DNA of 64,000 bases, taken from Novosphingobium sp. JCM 18896 (GTDB lineage Bacteria > Pseudomonadota > Alphaproteobacteria > Sphingomonadales > Sphingomonadaceae). A program made the translations under genes and the position numbers. Below the pieces are notes generated by a model, which searched no databases, was not told where the DNA came from, and saw only the letters and a program-made list of their open reading frames with translations. Location: NCBI RefSeq assembly GCF_025938095.1, contig NZ_JAPCZF010000001.1, positions 992,001-1,056,000 of the forward strand, read 5' to 3'. Position 1 is the first letter of the stretch. Each line of letters starts with the position of its first letter. Shown piece by piece: positions 10,233 to 20,520 of the stretch.

Positions 10233-11036
10233 TCAAACGTGGTTGGCGATCCAGGCGACGGCCTGTGCCGAAGGCACGAAGAACACCTGCGCCAATAGCG
10301 TGCCGGCAAGCCGGCTGAACGAGATCCACACGATCGTGCGGCGGAACAGCGGCTCGCTGACCCGGCCTTCGACGACGTCGTCGGTCATGACCGACAGCTG
10401 CGGGTCGATCAGCGCGAACAGCAGGATCGTCGCGAAGCCGTTGATCACGGCCGAGAGCTGTGAGGCGGTGACGCGGAATTCGGGATTGAGATAGCCGGCA
10501 TAGAGCGAGGCGAGCACGCCGACGGTGATCAGCGCCTGGGCCATGCAGTTGGCCAGCAGCACGCCCCAGCCCACGCCGCGCGGCTTGGCCAGTTCGCGCA
10601 GTTGCGTCGAGCTCGGCACGCGGATCGCCTGGCGGATCGCGCGCAGACCCGCGGGCGAAGCCGTGCGCAGGATCATCTTGCCCGTCGAACGGGTGTTCTG
10701 GAAATAGCCGATCGCGCGCGCGAACATCCGTTGCCCCGTGGGCACCAGCGCAATGCCGAGCGCGACGGCGATCGTCGCCGAGAACAGGATCAGGCGAAAA
10801 TCCCAGAGCAACGCCTCGCCGCCGCCGTCGGAAATCCGCGTCTCGATCCGCTTGGCGAGGAAGGGGCCGAGGAACGAGTTCGACGTGCGCGACACCAGCA
10901 CGAGGATGTTGAACAGCGCGAAGCTCATCGCGATGCGCCGCGTCCGCACGCCAGCGATGCGCGCGGCATAGGCGAGGGTGCCGATCAGGTTGATGCCCGC
11001 GGTGAGCAGGCAGATGATGAGCAACTGGGCGTCCAT
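10233..11036 (-). CDS. amj: Lipid II flippase Amj family protein
   Basis: A 267-residue polytopic membrane protein. The N-terminal block LAYAARIAGVRTRRIAMSF followed by LVSRTSN is characteristic of the Amj/YdaH family (DUF2837). In Bacillus subtilis, Amj is an alternate lipid II flippase made when MurJ fails. About six hydrophobic segments are visible, with a basic loop around residues 115-145. It is a single leftward gene converging on namZ. Activity as a flippase in this organism is inferred from family membership. Confidence 0.82.
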   Translation of the reverse strand: MDAQLLIICLLTAGINLIGTLAYAARIAGVRTRRIAMSFALFNILVLVSRTSNSFLGPFLAKRIETRISDGGGEALLWDFRLILFSATIAVALGIALVPTGQRMFARAIGYFQNTRSTGKMILRTASPAGLRAIRQAIRVPSSTQLRELAKPRGVGWGVLLANCMAQALITVGVLASLYAGYLNPEFRVTASQLSAVINGFATILLFALIDPQLSVMTDDVVEGRVSEPLFRRTIVWISFSRLAGTLLAQVFFVPSAQAVAWIANHV

Positions 11037-11074
11037 GCCGCGGGCTTACCGCGCCGCGGCTCGCTCCGCCAGCA

Positions 11075-11875
11075 TCACACTACGTCTGCCAACAACGATG
11101 TATCGCCGATCAGCACCGAGGTCATCGACAGCGCGCCGTCGAGCGTGTCGTTGAACAAGGCGGTGCCGTCACCCTCGCGTCTGGCCCCGAGCGCATAGAG
11201 CAGCGGCAGGTAGTGCTCGCCGCTGTTGATCGCGAGCGCGGCGTTGCGGTCGTCGGAAGCGAAGTTCATCAGCGCCGCGTCGTCGCTGGACAGGATCGCG
11301 GCATTGCTGCGGTCGCGGAATTCGCTCGCCCAGTCGGGCAGAGTGCCCGCCGCCTGGCGCCAGAGCGCGAGGTTGTGGATCACGTTGCCGCTGGCGACGA
11401 TCAATACACCCTCGTCGCGCAGCGGCGCGAGCTTGCGACCGAGGGCGAGGTGCTCGGTGGGCGAAAGCGTGCGATCGAGGCTCATCGCCACCATCGGAAT
11501 ATCGGCCGCAGGGAACATCGGCTGGACCACACCCCAGGCGCCGTGATCGAAGCCCCAGGTCTTGTCGGGCGTGACGCGGTCAGCGCCGAGCAGGTCGGTC
11601 ACGCGCGCGACCAGATCGGGCGAGCCGGGCGCCGGATAGCGGATGCCGTAGAGCGCCTGAGGGAAGCCGCCGAAGTCGTGGATCGTGCGCGGCTGGGCGC
11701 CGGCGGTGACATGGGTGCGCCCTTGCGTCTCCCAATGCGCGGTGACGGCGAGGATGGCGCGCGGGCGCGGCAACGCGCGGCCCAACGCCTGCCAGGCGCG
11801 GCGCTCGGGGCCATCGGTGATCACGGTCATCGGCGAGCCGTGGCCGAGGAAGAGAACGGGCAGGGTCGTGGTCAT
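11075..11875 (-). CDS. LigB/DODA-type extradiol ring-cleavage dioxygenase family
   Basis: A 266-residue class III extradiol dioxygenase-like protein, similar to YgiD (4,5-DOPA dioxygenase). Candidate metal ligands and catalytic histidines are His12 in FLGHGSP, His47 in TAHWE, His66 in IHDFGG, His111 in FDHGAW and His167 in SGNVIHNL. YgiD homologues bind zinc or iron and open catechol rings. No aromatic catabolic genes are adjacent, so the physiological substrate is open. It is probably transcribed alone or ahead of amj (38-base gap). Confidence 0.85.
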   Translation of the reverse strand: MTTTLPVLFLGHGSPMTVITDGPERRAWQALGRALPRPRAILAVTAHWETQGRTHVTAGAQPRTIHDFGGFPQALYGIRYPAPGSPDLVARVTDLLGADRVTPDKTWGFDHGAWGVVQPMFPAADIPMVAMSLDRTLSPTEHLALGRKLAPLRDEGVLIVASGNVIHNLALWRQAAGTLPDWASEFRDRSNAAILSSDDAALMNFASDDRNAALAINSGEHYLPLLYALGARREGDGTALFNDTLDGALSMTSVLIGDTSLLADVV

Positions 11876-11921
11876 GCCTGCGAGATGGGCAGCGCTGGCA
11901 CCGCGTGCAATGACAGCAAAT

Positions 11922-13160
11922 CTATGCGCGCGAGAAGCTGCGGCGCACCGGCGCGGTCTCGGGCACGAGGATCATCGCGACGAGGCCGATCAGCGAAGTC
12001 CCGGTCAGATACCAGGCCAGCGCCATCGGCGTGCCCGTCACCTCGAGCAACCAGGTGACGACGAGCTGCGTCGCCCCGCCGATCAGCGCGACGGGCAGGG
12101 CATAGATCAGGGCGAAGCCACGCGCGCGGATCCTTGTCGGCAGCCCTTCGCTGATCGTCGCATAGATCGATGCCTGGGTGAGGAAGCTAAGCGAAGCGAG
12201 CAGGACCATGGCGGTGACGAAGGTTGTAGCGTCGCGCGCGGCATCGATCCAGGCGAAGCAGGGCACCACCGCGCAGACGAAGGCGCTCGCCGGCCAGATC
12301 AGCATCGGGCGGCGACCGAACCGATCGCTGAGCCAACCGCCGAGCAGGGTGGCGATCACTTGCATCAGCCCGATCAGCGCCTGCACGGTCAGCGCGACGC
12401 TGGGCGGGAACTTCAAGGTGTTCTGGCCGAAGGTCGCCATATAGGTGAACACGTAGGTTCCCGTCGTGCCCGCGCCGATCATCGCCAGGCCGCAGAGCAC
12501 CGTGCGCCGATGAGAGGCGGGAGCCTCGGACGCGGCAATCGGCACCTGCCGCAGAGTCTCGGGCAGGGCTCGGCGGACGATCAGCGCGAAAGGCACGATC
12601 ACCGTACCGAGCAACAGCGCGATCCGCCAGCCATAGGCGGCGAGCGCGGCTTCGCTAAGGACGAGGCTCAGCGCGAGCCCGACCAAGGCGGCGGTCAGCG
12701 CCGCGACCGCCTGGCTTGCCCCCTGGAGACTGATCACCAGGCCGCGTCGGTGCTCGTCGGCCGCTTCGACCAGATAGGTCGTCGCCGAGCCGATCTCTCC
12801 GCCGAGCGCGAAGCCCTGGATCAGCCGCGCGATCACGGCGAGGACCGGCGCGGCCAGACCGATCGCCTGGTAGGAGGGTGTCAGCGCGAGCAGGGCGATA
12901 CCGCCTCCCATCAGCAGCATCGAGGCCAGCATCGCCGGCTTGCGTCCGTGCCGATCGGCATAGCCGCCGAGCACCCAGGCGCCGAGCGGCCGGCTGACGA
13001 AGCCCGCGCCGAAGGTCGCCAGCGAGCCCATCAGGCTGAGGAACGGATCGCCCGAGGGAAAGAAGGCCTTGCCGATCTGCACGGCGAAGAAGGCGAAGGC
13101 GACGAAATCGTAGAACTCGAGCGCATTGCCCAGGGTCGCGGCGGCGACGGCGCGCCGCAT
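11922..13160 (-). CDS. MFS transporter, metabolite:H+ symporter-like
   Basis: About 412 residues with 12 predicted membrane segments. The opening LGNALEFYDFVAF and the loop GGYADRHGRKPAML are typical of the MHS (ProP/citrate/shikimate) branch of the major facilitator superfamily. The ATG at 13160 is used. A TTG at 13181 overlaps the VWA stop in a TTGA junction and has AAGAAG upstream, so it may be the real, coupled start and would add seven residues. It ends the MoxR-to-VWA gene run. The substrate is unknown. Confidence 0.82.
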   Translation of the reverse strand: MRRAVAAATLGNALEFYDFVAFAFFAVQIGKAFFPSGDPFLSLMGSLATFGAGFVSRPLGAWVLGGYADRHGRKPAMLASMLLMGGGIALLALTPSYQAIGLAAPVLAVIARLIQGFALGGEIGSATTYLVEAADEHRRGLVISLQGASQAVAALTAALVGLALSLVLSEAALAAYGWRIALLLGTVIVPFALIVRRALPETLRQVPIAASEAPASHRRTVLCGLAMIGAGTTGTYVFTYMATFGQNTLKFPPSVALTVQALIGLMQVIATLLGGWLSDRFGRRPMLIWPASAFVCAVVPCFAWIDAARDATTFVTAMVLLASLSFLTQASIYATISEGLPTRIRARGFALIYALPVALIGGATQLVVTWLLEVTGTPMALAWYLTGTSLIGLVAMILVPETAPVRRSFSRA

Positions 13161-13177
13161 CGACGGCGCGCCCGTGC

Positions 13178-14359
13178 TCAATGCTTCTTGCGCGTGAGCT
13201 CGCGCATCGCGTCGTCGAGCCCGTCGAGCGTCAGCGGATACATCGAATCGCCCATGATCTGGCGGATCAGCTTGGTCGAATTCGAGTATTCCCATTGCCG
13301 TTCGGGCACCGGGTTGAGCCAGACGGTCGCCGGGTAGATGTGCATGACGCGCTGCAACCAGGTCGCGCCGGCTTCCTCGTTGAAATGCTCGACCGATCCG
13401 CCGGCATGGCTGATCTCGTAAGGGCTCATCGCCGCGTCGCCGACGAAGATGACCTTGTAGTCGTGGCCGTACTTGTGGAGCACGTCCCAGGTCGGCGTGC
13501 GCTCGGAATAGCGGCGACGGTTGTCCTTCCACACCGACTCGTAGAGGCAGTTGTGGAAGTAGAAGAACTCGAGGTTCTTGAACTCGGTGTTGGCCGCGCT
13601 GAACAGTTCCTCGACCAGCTTGATATGCGGATCCATCGAGCCACCGACGTCGAGGAACAGCAGCACCTTGACCGCATTGTGCCGCTCGGGCCGCATGCGG
13701 ATGTCGAGCCAGCCCTGCTTGGCCGTGCCCTCGATCGTCGCGTCGAGATCGAGTTCCTCGGCCGAACCCTCGCGCGCGAAGCGGCGCAGCCGGCGCAGCG
13801 CGACCTTGATGTTGCGCGTGCCCAGCTCGACCGTGTTGTCGAGGTTCTTGAAGTCGCGCTTTTCCCAGACCTTGATCGCGCGGCCGTGCTTGCCTTCGCC
13901 GCCGATGCGCACGCCCTCGGGATTGTAGCCGGCATGGCCGAACGGTGAAGTGCCGTTGGTGCCGACCCACTTGTTGCCGCCCGAATGGCGCTTTTCCTGT
14001 TCCTCGATCCGCTTCTTCAGCGTCTCCATGATCTCGTCCCAGTCGCCCAGCGCCTTGATCGCCTCCATCTCCTCCTTGGAGAAGAAGCGCTCGGCGACCT
14101 GCTTGAGCCAGTCCTCGGGGATCTCGACCGGCTGCTGGCCGTAGTCGGTCATCACGCCCTTGAAGACCTTGGCGAAGACCTGGTCGAAGCGGTCGAGCAG
14201 CCCCTCTTCCTTCACGAAGGTGGCGCGGCTCAGATAGTAAAACGCCTCGGGCGTCTGCTCGATCACGTCCTTGTCGAGCGCTTCGAGCAGGGTCAGGTGT
14301 TCCTTGAAGCTCGCCTTGATGCCGGCGGCGCGCAGCTCGTCGATGAAGTTGAAGAACAT
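13178..14359 (-). CDS. VWA domain protein, CoxE-like
   Basis: A 393-residue protein. Residues 1-230 are helical and charged; residues 230-393 form a von Willebrand A domain whose metal site reads DVGGS (Asp237, Gly239, Ser241) where DxSxS is usual. CoxE-type VWA proteins work with MoxR AAA+ ATPases to insert metals or remodel target proteins. A MoxR gene starts the same run at 16912, but three unrelated genes lie between them. The start is 4 bases downstream of the GFA stop. It is predicted to be cytoplasmic. Confidence 0.86.
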   Translation of the reverse strand: MFFNFIDELRAAGIKASFKEHLTLLEALDKDVIEQTPEAFYYLSRATFVKEEGLLDRFDQVFAKVFKGVMTDYGQQPVEIPEDWLKQVAERFFSKEEMEAIKALGDWDEIMETLKKRIEEQEKRHSGGNKWVGTNGTSPFGHAGYNPEGVRIGGEGKHGRAIKVWEKRDFKNLDNTVELGTRNIKVALRRLRRFAREGSAEELDLDATIEGTAKQGWLDIRMRPERHNAVKVLLFLDVGGSMDPHIKLVEELFSAANTEFKNLEFFYFHNCLYESVWKDNRRRYSERTPTWDVLHKYGHDYKVIFVGDAAMSPYEISHAGGSVEHFNEEAGATWLQRVMHIYPATVWLNPVPERQWEYSNSTKLIRQIMGDSMYPLTLDGLDDAMRELTRKKH

Positions 14360-14363
14360 GGGC

Positions 14364-14792
14364 TCAGCTCGGGTTGGGAGTGGAGGGCGGCGGCGGTTGT
14401 CGCGGGAATTGCTCGAGCGTGGGATCGATCACCGCCCAGACGGGCGCGTCCTCGGTCCAGATCGCCATCAGCGGCTTGATGTCGTGCGGCGTGTCGAGCG
14501 TGCCGAGGCGGATCACGCGGAACTGCGGGCGCGCCGAGCTTTGCCCCATGACCGGGGTGCCGCAGGCCGTGCAGAACGACTGGGTGATCGTGTTGCCGCT
14601 CGCCGCGACATATTCGTGCCCCGAGAGATCGCCGGCGATCGTCACGTCCTGGGTCGCGAACATGGCATTGTGCGTGGGGCCGCCCGCGGCAATCTGCTGA
14701 CACTGGCGGCACCAGCACTGGCGCGCGGTGATCGGCGCGCCGGCAATGGCGAGCGTTACCGCCCCGCAGGCGCAGCGTCCGGTATAGGTCAT
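14364..14792 (-). CDS. GFA family protein, copy 1
   Basis: A 142-residue zinc-binding protein of the glutathione-dependent formaldehyde-activating (GFA/CENP-V) family. The cysteines are in CACG (8-10), CWCRQC (26-31) and CTACGTP, the usual two-zinc pattern. Most members have no proven activity with formaldehyde. Its ATG overlaps the stop of the second GFA gene (ATGA). The two proteins are similar along their whole length, indicating a tandem duplication. Confidence 0.87.
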   Translation of the reverse strand: MTYTGRCACGAVTLAIAGAPITARQCWCRQCQQIAAGGPTHNAMFATQDVTIAGDLSGHEYVAASGNTITQSFCTACGTPVMGQSSARPQFRVIRLGTLDTPHDIKPLMAIWTEDAPVWAVIDPTLEQFPRQPPPPSTPNPS

Positions 14793-15217
14793 GACGCCTC
14801 CGCGGGTGCCGGCATCGGCGGCGACTTGGGGAACTGGGGCAGGGCGGGGTCGATCACGGCCCAGGCCGGTGCCTCGCTGGTCCACATGACCATGCCGGGC
14901 CGCAGGTCGTGCGGCTGCTCGAGGATGCCGAGCTTGACCGCGACCACCGCGGCCAATGCCGAGCTGCCACCGAACACCGGCGTGCCGCAAGCGGCGCAGA
15001 ACGACTGGATCGACATGTTGCCGCTCTCGGCCGGATAGGTGTGGACGGTAAGGTCGCCCGTCGTGGTCACCTGATCGGCGCGGAAGATCGCATTGTTCGA
15101 GGCGCTGCCCGCGGCGATCCGCTGGCACTGGCGGCACCAGCACTGGCCGACGCCGAAGGGCTCGCCCGCAAGCGCCACGGTCACCGCCCCGCAGGCGCAA
15201 TGGCCGGTATAGCTCAC
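14789..15217 (-). CDS. GFA family protein, copy 2
   Basis: Another 142-residue GFA-fold protein with CACG, CWCRQC and CAACGTP zinc motifs. It starts with GTG at 15217, overlapping the stop of the metallo-beta-lactamase gene (GTGA). By eye it shares about half its residues with the adjacent copy. Both keep all visible zinc ligands, so neither looks degenerate. Substrate and role are unknown; the overlaps imply production together with the MBL and VWA proteins. Confidence 0.87.
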   Translation of the reverse strand: MSYTGHCACGAVTVALAGEPFGVGQCWCRQCQRIAAGSASNNAIFRADQVTTTGDLTVHTYPAESGNMSIQSFCAACGTPVFGGSSALAAVVAVKLGILEQPHDLRPGMVMWTSEAPAWAVIDPALPQFPKSPPMPAPAEAS

Positions 15218-16059
15218 TGCCCCTGCTCCTTCTTGAGCGTGGCATTGAAGGCCGTCTCGGCCTCGTCGACCAGACGCGGCAGCAGCGCGGGATCGACGAA
15301 GGCATTCGCCTCGCCGACATCGCGGCGCCGCGCGCGGCCGATCACGTCGGTGGTGTCCGAATGGCCGGGCAGGACGACGTCGGCGCGCACGCGACGCAGC
15401 TTGGCAAAGGTGCGACGATAGTCACCGACGATGCCCGGATAGCCCTTGTTGCCGACGAGCTTGTTGCCCGCGACGGTGATCGAGCAGAGCACCAGCACGT
15501 CGAGCGGCTTCTCGACGTCGGTCACACGCAGCGACCAGCTCGTGCAGCCCGGCGTGTGGCCATAGGTGAACACCGGCGTCAGGCTCACGCCGCCCAGAGT
15601 CACCGGCCGGCCATCGGCGACCACGCGGTCGACCTTCACCGCGGGAAAGCGGATGACGCCGTAATTGGTCTCGCTCGGCGGCGTGCCGGTTTCATAGGCG
15701 CGGCGGTCGCCGGGGCTCGACAGGAAGGCCGCGCCGGTGTCCCGCTTGAGCCCGGCGATCGCAGCGACGTGGTCGTAGTGCGCGTGGGTCGCGAGGATCA
15801 GCTTCACGTCCTTGAGCCGGAAGCCGAGCTCGGCGATCGACCGCTCGACCGCAGGCACGGCTTCCTCGATGCCACCGTCGATCAGGACCAGGCCGGCGCG
15901 CGTCTGCACCAGATAGGCGGCGATGCCTTCGGTGCCAACGTAATAGATCGGCCCGACGACATGGAACGGCCGCGTCGGCCGCGCCCATTCGGCGGGGATG
16001 TCGGACGGCGAGGCGCCGATCCCGAGAAACGCCGCGGCGCAGAGCAGCAGCCGGCGCAT
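15214..16059 (-). CDS. Subclass B3 metallo-beta-lactamase
   Basis: A 281-residue secreted enzyme with an N-terminal signal peptide (MRRLLLCAAAFLGIGAS). All six B3 zinc ligands are seen: His92, His94, Asp96 and His97 in THAHYDH, His168 in HTPGCTSW and His233 in LPGH. The NKGYPGIVGDYRRTF stretch is typical of B3 enzymes. B3 enzymes hydrolyse penicillins, cephalosporins and carbapenems in the periplasm. Chromosomal homologues in environmental sphingomonads vary in activity, so resistance cannot be assumed. It sits 4 bases after moxR and overlaps the GFA gene. Confidence 0.87.
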   Translation of the reverse strand: MRRLLLCAAAFLGIGASPSDIPAEWARPTRPFHVVGPIYYVGTEGIAAYLVQTRAGLVLIDGGIEEAVPAVERSIAELGFRLKDVKLILATHAHYDHVAAIAGLKRDTGAAFLSSPGDRRAYETGTPPSETNYGVIRFPAVKVDRVVADGRPVTLGGVSLTPVFTYGHTPGCTSWSLRVTDVEKPLDVLVLCSITVAGNKLVGNKGYPGIVGDYRRTFAKLRRVRADVVLPGHSDTTDVIGRARRRDVGEANAFVDPALLPRLVDEAETAFNATLKKEQGQ

Positions 16060-16063
16060 GGCG

Positions 16064-16912
16064 TCAGTTGCCCTGGCGCCGCGCCATGAAGGCCAGGCGT
16101 TCGAACAGCATGATGTCCTGCTCGTTCTTGAGCAGCGCGCCGTGCAGCGGCGGGATCGCCTTGGTCGGGTCGCGGTTCTGCAGCACGTCGAGCGGCATGT
16201 CCTCGTTGAGCAGCAGCTTCAGCCAGTCGAGCAGTTCGCTGGTCGAGGGCTTCTTCTTGAGCCCGGGGACGTCGCGCACCTCGTAGAACACGTCCATCGC
16301 CTTGGCGACGAGCGCCTTCTGAATGCCGGGGAAGTGCACGTCGATGATCGACTGCATGACCTCGCGGTCGGGGAACTTGATGTAGTGGAAGAAACAGCGG
16401 CGCAGGAAAGCGTCGGGCAGTTCCTTCTCGTTGTTCGAGGTGATGACGACGATCGGACGCTCCTTGGCGGCGATGCGCTCGCCCGTCTCGTAGACGTCGA
16501 AGCTCATGCGATCGAGCTCCTGCAACAGGTCGTTCGGGAACTCGATGTCGGCCTTGTCGATCTCGTCGATCAGCAGGACGGGGAGCTGGGGCGAGGTGAA
16601 GGCCTCCCACAGCTTGCCCTTCTTGATGTAGTTCTTGATGTCGTGGACGCGCTCGTCGCCGAGTTGGCCGTCGCGCAGGCGGGCGACCGCATCGTATTCG
16701 TAGAGGCCCTGCTGCGCCTTGGTGGTCGACTTGACGTTCCATTCGATCAGCGGCGCGTTGGCGGCCTTGGCGATCTCGATCGCCAGCACGGTCTTGCCCG
16801 TGCCCGGCTCGCCCTTGACCAGCAGCGGGCGGCGCAGCGTCACCGCGGCATTGACCGCGACCTTGAGGTCGTCGGTGGCGACATAGGAGCTGGTGCCTTC
16901 GAAACGCTGCAT
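16064..16912 (-). CDS. MoxR family AAA+ ATPase
   Basis: A 282-residue ATPase. Walker A is GEPGTGKT (34-41), Walker B is LLIDEID with Asp116 and Glu117, and ITSNN follows as sensor 1. MoxR proteins act as chaperones that work with VWA-domain partners on metal-centre insertion or stress responses. The ATG at 16912 gives the standard N-terminus (FEGTSSYVATDDLKVAVN). It is the first gene of the leftward run ending with the MFS transporter; the matching VWA gene is 1.7 kb downstream. Confidence 0.92.
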   Translation of the reverse strand: MQRFEGTSSYVATDDLKVAVNAAVTLRRPLLVKGEPGTGKTVLAIEIAKAANAPLIEWNVKSTTKAQQGLYEYDAVARLRDGQLGDERVHDIKNYIKKGKLWEAFTSPQLPVLLIDEIDKADIEFPNDLLQELDRMSFDVYETGERIAAKERPIVVITSNNEKELPDAFLRRCFFHYIKFPDREVMQSIIDVHFPGIQKALVAKAMDVFYEVRDVPGLKKKPSTSELLDWLKLLLNEDMPLDVLQNRDPTKAIPPLHGALLKNEQDIMLFERLAFMARRQGN

Positions 16913-17001
16913 TTCGGTATCCTGTCGAATTCGGTTGCTCAGCCGGGTTAGGTTGTGCGGCGCAGCAAGGTCAAGCGCGGAAATGGGAGGGGCTGCCGGC
17001 T

Positions 17002-18258
17002 TCAATCCGCCGATGCGGCGAGCCTCAGCAGCCTTTCGGCCAATCCGGCCAGTCGCTGAGTATCGACGGCCGCGGCCGGATCGTTCCAGCTTGCCGCGAC
17101 GACGATCCAGTCGCCCGACTTGCGCTGCACGAGCCAGGACAGCGAGACCACGCCGGCTTCCGAGCCGCCCTTGTAACCGACATAGGCGAAACGCTCGCGC
17201 AGGTCCTTGGCCATGGTCGGCGCGACGCCGAGAATCTGCAGCACGCGCGGATCGCGACGTCGGCGCAGGCCATCGAGCACGCGCGCGACGTCTTCGGGCG
17301 AAGCGAACCATTCGATCGAGTCTATCGCGGTGGGCAAGCCGTCGAGCGCGGTCAGGTCAGCCGTGGCCAGCAGCCTGTCGGTATCGAGCGAGGCGAGGAT
17401 GCGCGCCTGGCCCGCATCGTCGGCGCGGGCATAGGCTTCGCGGGAGGCCGGCGAGAACTTGAGCGCGAAGGCCTCCGCGGTGGTGAGCAGCGGCAGCATG
17501 CGCGACGGATCAGCGTGGCCGCTGGCGCGTACCCGCGCGGCCACGCGTTCGCGCCCGATCAGCCGGATCAGCGTATCGGTGGCCGTATTGTCGCTCATCG
17601 AAATCATCAGCGTGGTGAGCGTCTCCACCGTGACCGGCGCGTCGGGCGGCCAGTCCTGAGTGATCCCGCTCGGCAGGCTGCGCGCATTCAGCCGGACGAC
17701 TTCGTCCCAGCGATGCCGACCCGCGGCGATCTCCTCGACAAGGGCGTCGAGGACCCAGAGCTTGAAGGTTGAACCAACGGCGAATTGCGCGTCGGCGTTG
17801 GAAGCCGCGATCGGCGCGGTCTGGCCAAGCCGTTGCACGACAAAGCCGCTGCGCCCGGGCAGGGCAGCAAAGTCCGCGGCGATGCGCGCGGCGCTATCGC
17901 CCAGAGGCGATACCGCGCCGATGCGCAGGCCCGTCACGCGGTAGGGCGCGGCAGCCTCGATCGAAAAGATCGCCACGGCCGTCGCGCGCTCGAACCGCAG
18001 GTTGAACTGCCCCCGCGTCGGGCTTTCCGAGCGGAAGTCCTCCGTGCCGAGCAAGCGGCCGTTCTCACGCTCCAGTTGTGCGACCAGTACGGCGAGCTGC
18101 GCGGGTGGCACAGCGGCGACGAAAGGCGGCGCGAAGACCGCGACCGGATCCGTCTTGGCCTGGAGCGTGGCGAGGATGTCGGCGACACGCTGCTCGGGCA
18201 TCTGCGCCTGAGCAGCGGTTCCGATCATGGCAAGCGCAGCGGCGATCAGCAGGCGCAT
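17002..18258 (-). CDS. Class A beta-lactamase-like serine hydrolase
   Basis: A 418-residue protein with a signal peptide (cleavage near AQA-QM). Residues 20-130 form an N-terminal domain of unknown type; residues 130-418 are a beta-lactamase/transpeptidase-like fold. The three serine-enzyme motifs are STFK (Ser163, Lys166), SDN (222-224) and KGG (363-365). The canonical Glu166-type omega loop of true class A enzymes was not identified, so it may be an esterase or peptidase rather than a resistance enzyme. It starts 25 bases after parE with GGGAG as ribosome site and may be read through from parE. Confidence 0.82.
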   Translation of the reverse strand: MRLLIAAALAMIGTAAQAQMPEQRVADILATLQAKTDPVAVFAPPFVAAVPPAQLAVLVAQLERENGRLLGTEDFRSESPTRGQFNLRFERATAVAIFSIEAAAPYRVTGLRIGAVSPLGDSAARIAADFAALPGRSGFVVQRLGQTAPIAASNADAQFAVGSTFKLWVLDALVEEIAAGRHRWDEVVRLNARSLPSGITQDWPPDAPVTVETLTTLMISMSDNTATDTLIRLIGRERVAARVRASGHADPSRMLPLLTTAEAFALKFSPASREAYARADDAGQARILASLDTDRLLATADLTALDGLPTAIDSIEWFASPEDVARVLDGLRRRRDPRVLQILGVAPTMAKDLRERFAYVGYKGGSEAGVVSLSWLVQRKSGDWIVVAASWNDPAAAVDTQRLAGLAERLLRLAASAD

Positions 18259-18283
18259 CGGAATCTCCCTCTCGGCCGGAGCC

Positions 18284-20299
<2,016 letters not shown>

Positions 20300-20376
20300 G
20301 CGAACGCCTATAGAACACGCGCGATTCCGGGCGCAAGACGGAGGCATAGGTTATCGTCAGCGTCTTGGCGCCCGAT

Positions 20377-20509
20377 CCTCCCCTTCCGGGGGAGGGGGAC
20401 CGCCCGCGCAGCGGGTGGTGGAGGGGATGCGGGCAAGCGAGAGGTTCGCGGCCGGCCGCGCTCCCCCTCCGTCAGCCCTGCGGGCTGCCACCTCCCCCGA
20501 TGGGGGAGG
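20377..20509. repeat. Composite intergenic palindromic repeat
   Basis: Three adjacent hairpins lie between the parE start and the LpoA-like stop: CCTCCCC/GGGGAGG at 20377-20395, a CAGCC/GGCTG stem near 20473-20487, and CCTCCCCC/GGGGGAGG at 20491-20509. This G/C-rich layout is a known kind of alphaproteobacterial intergenic repeat. No gene was seen in the 221-base gap. Confidence 0.65.
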
Positions 20510-20520
20510 ACCTGGAATGC

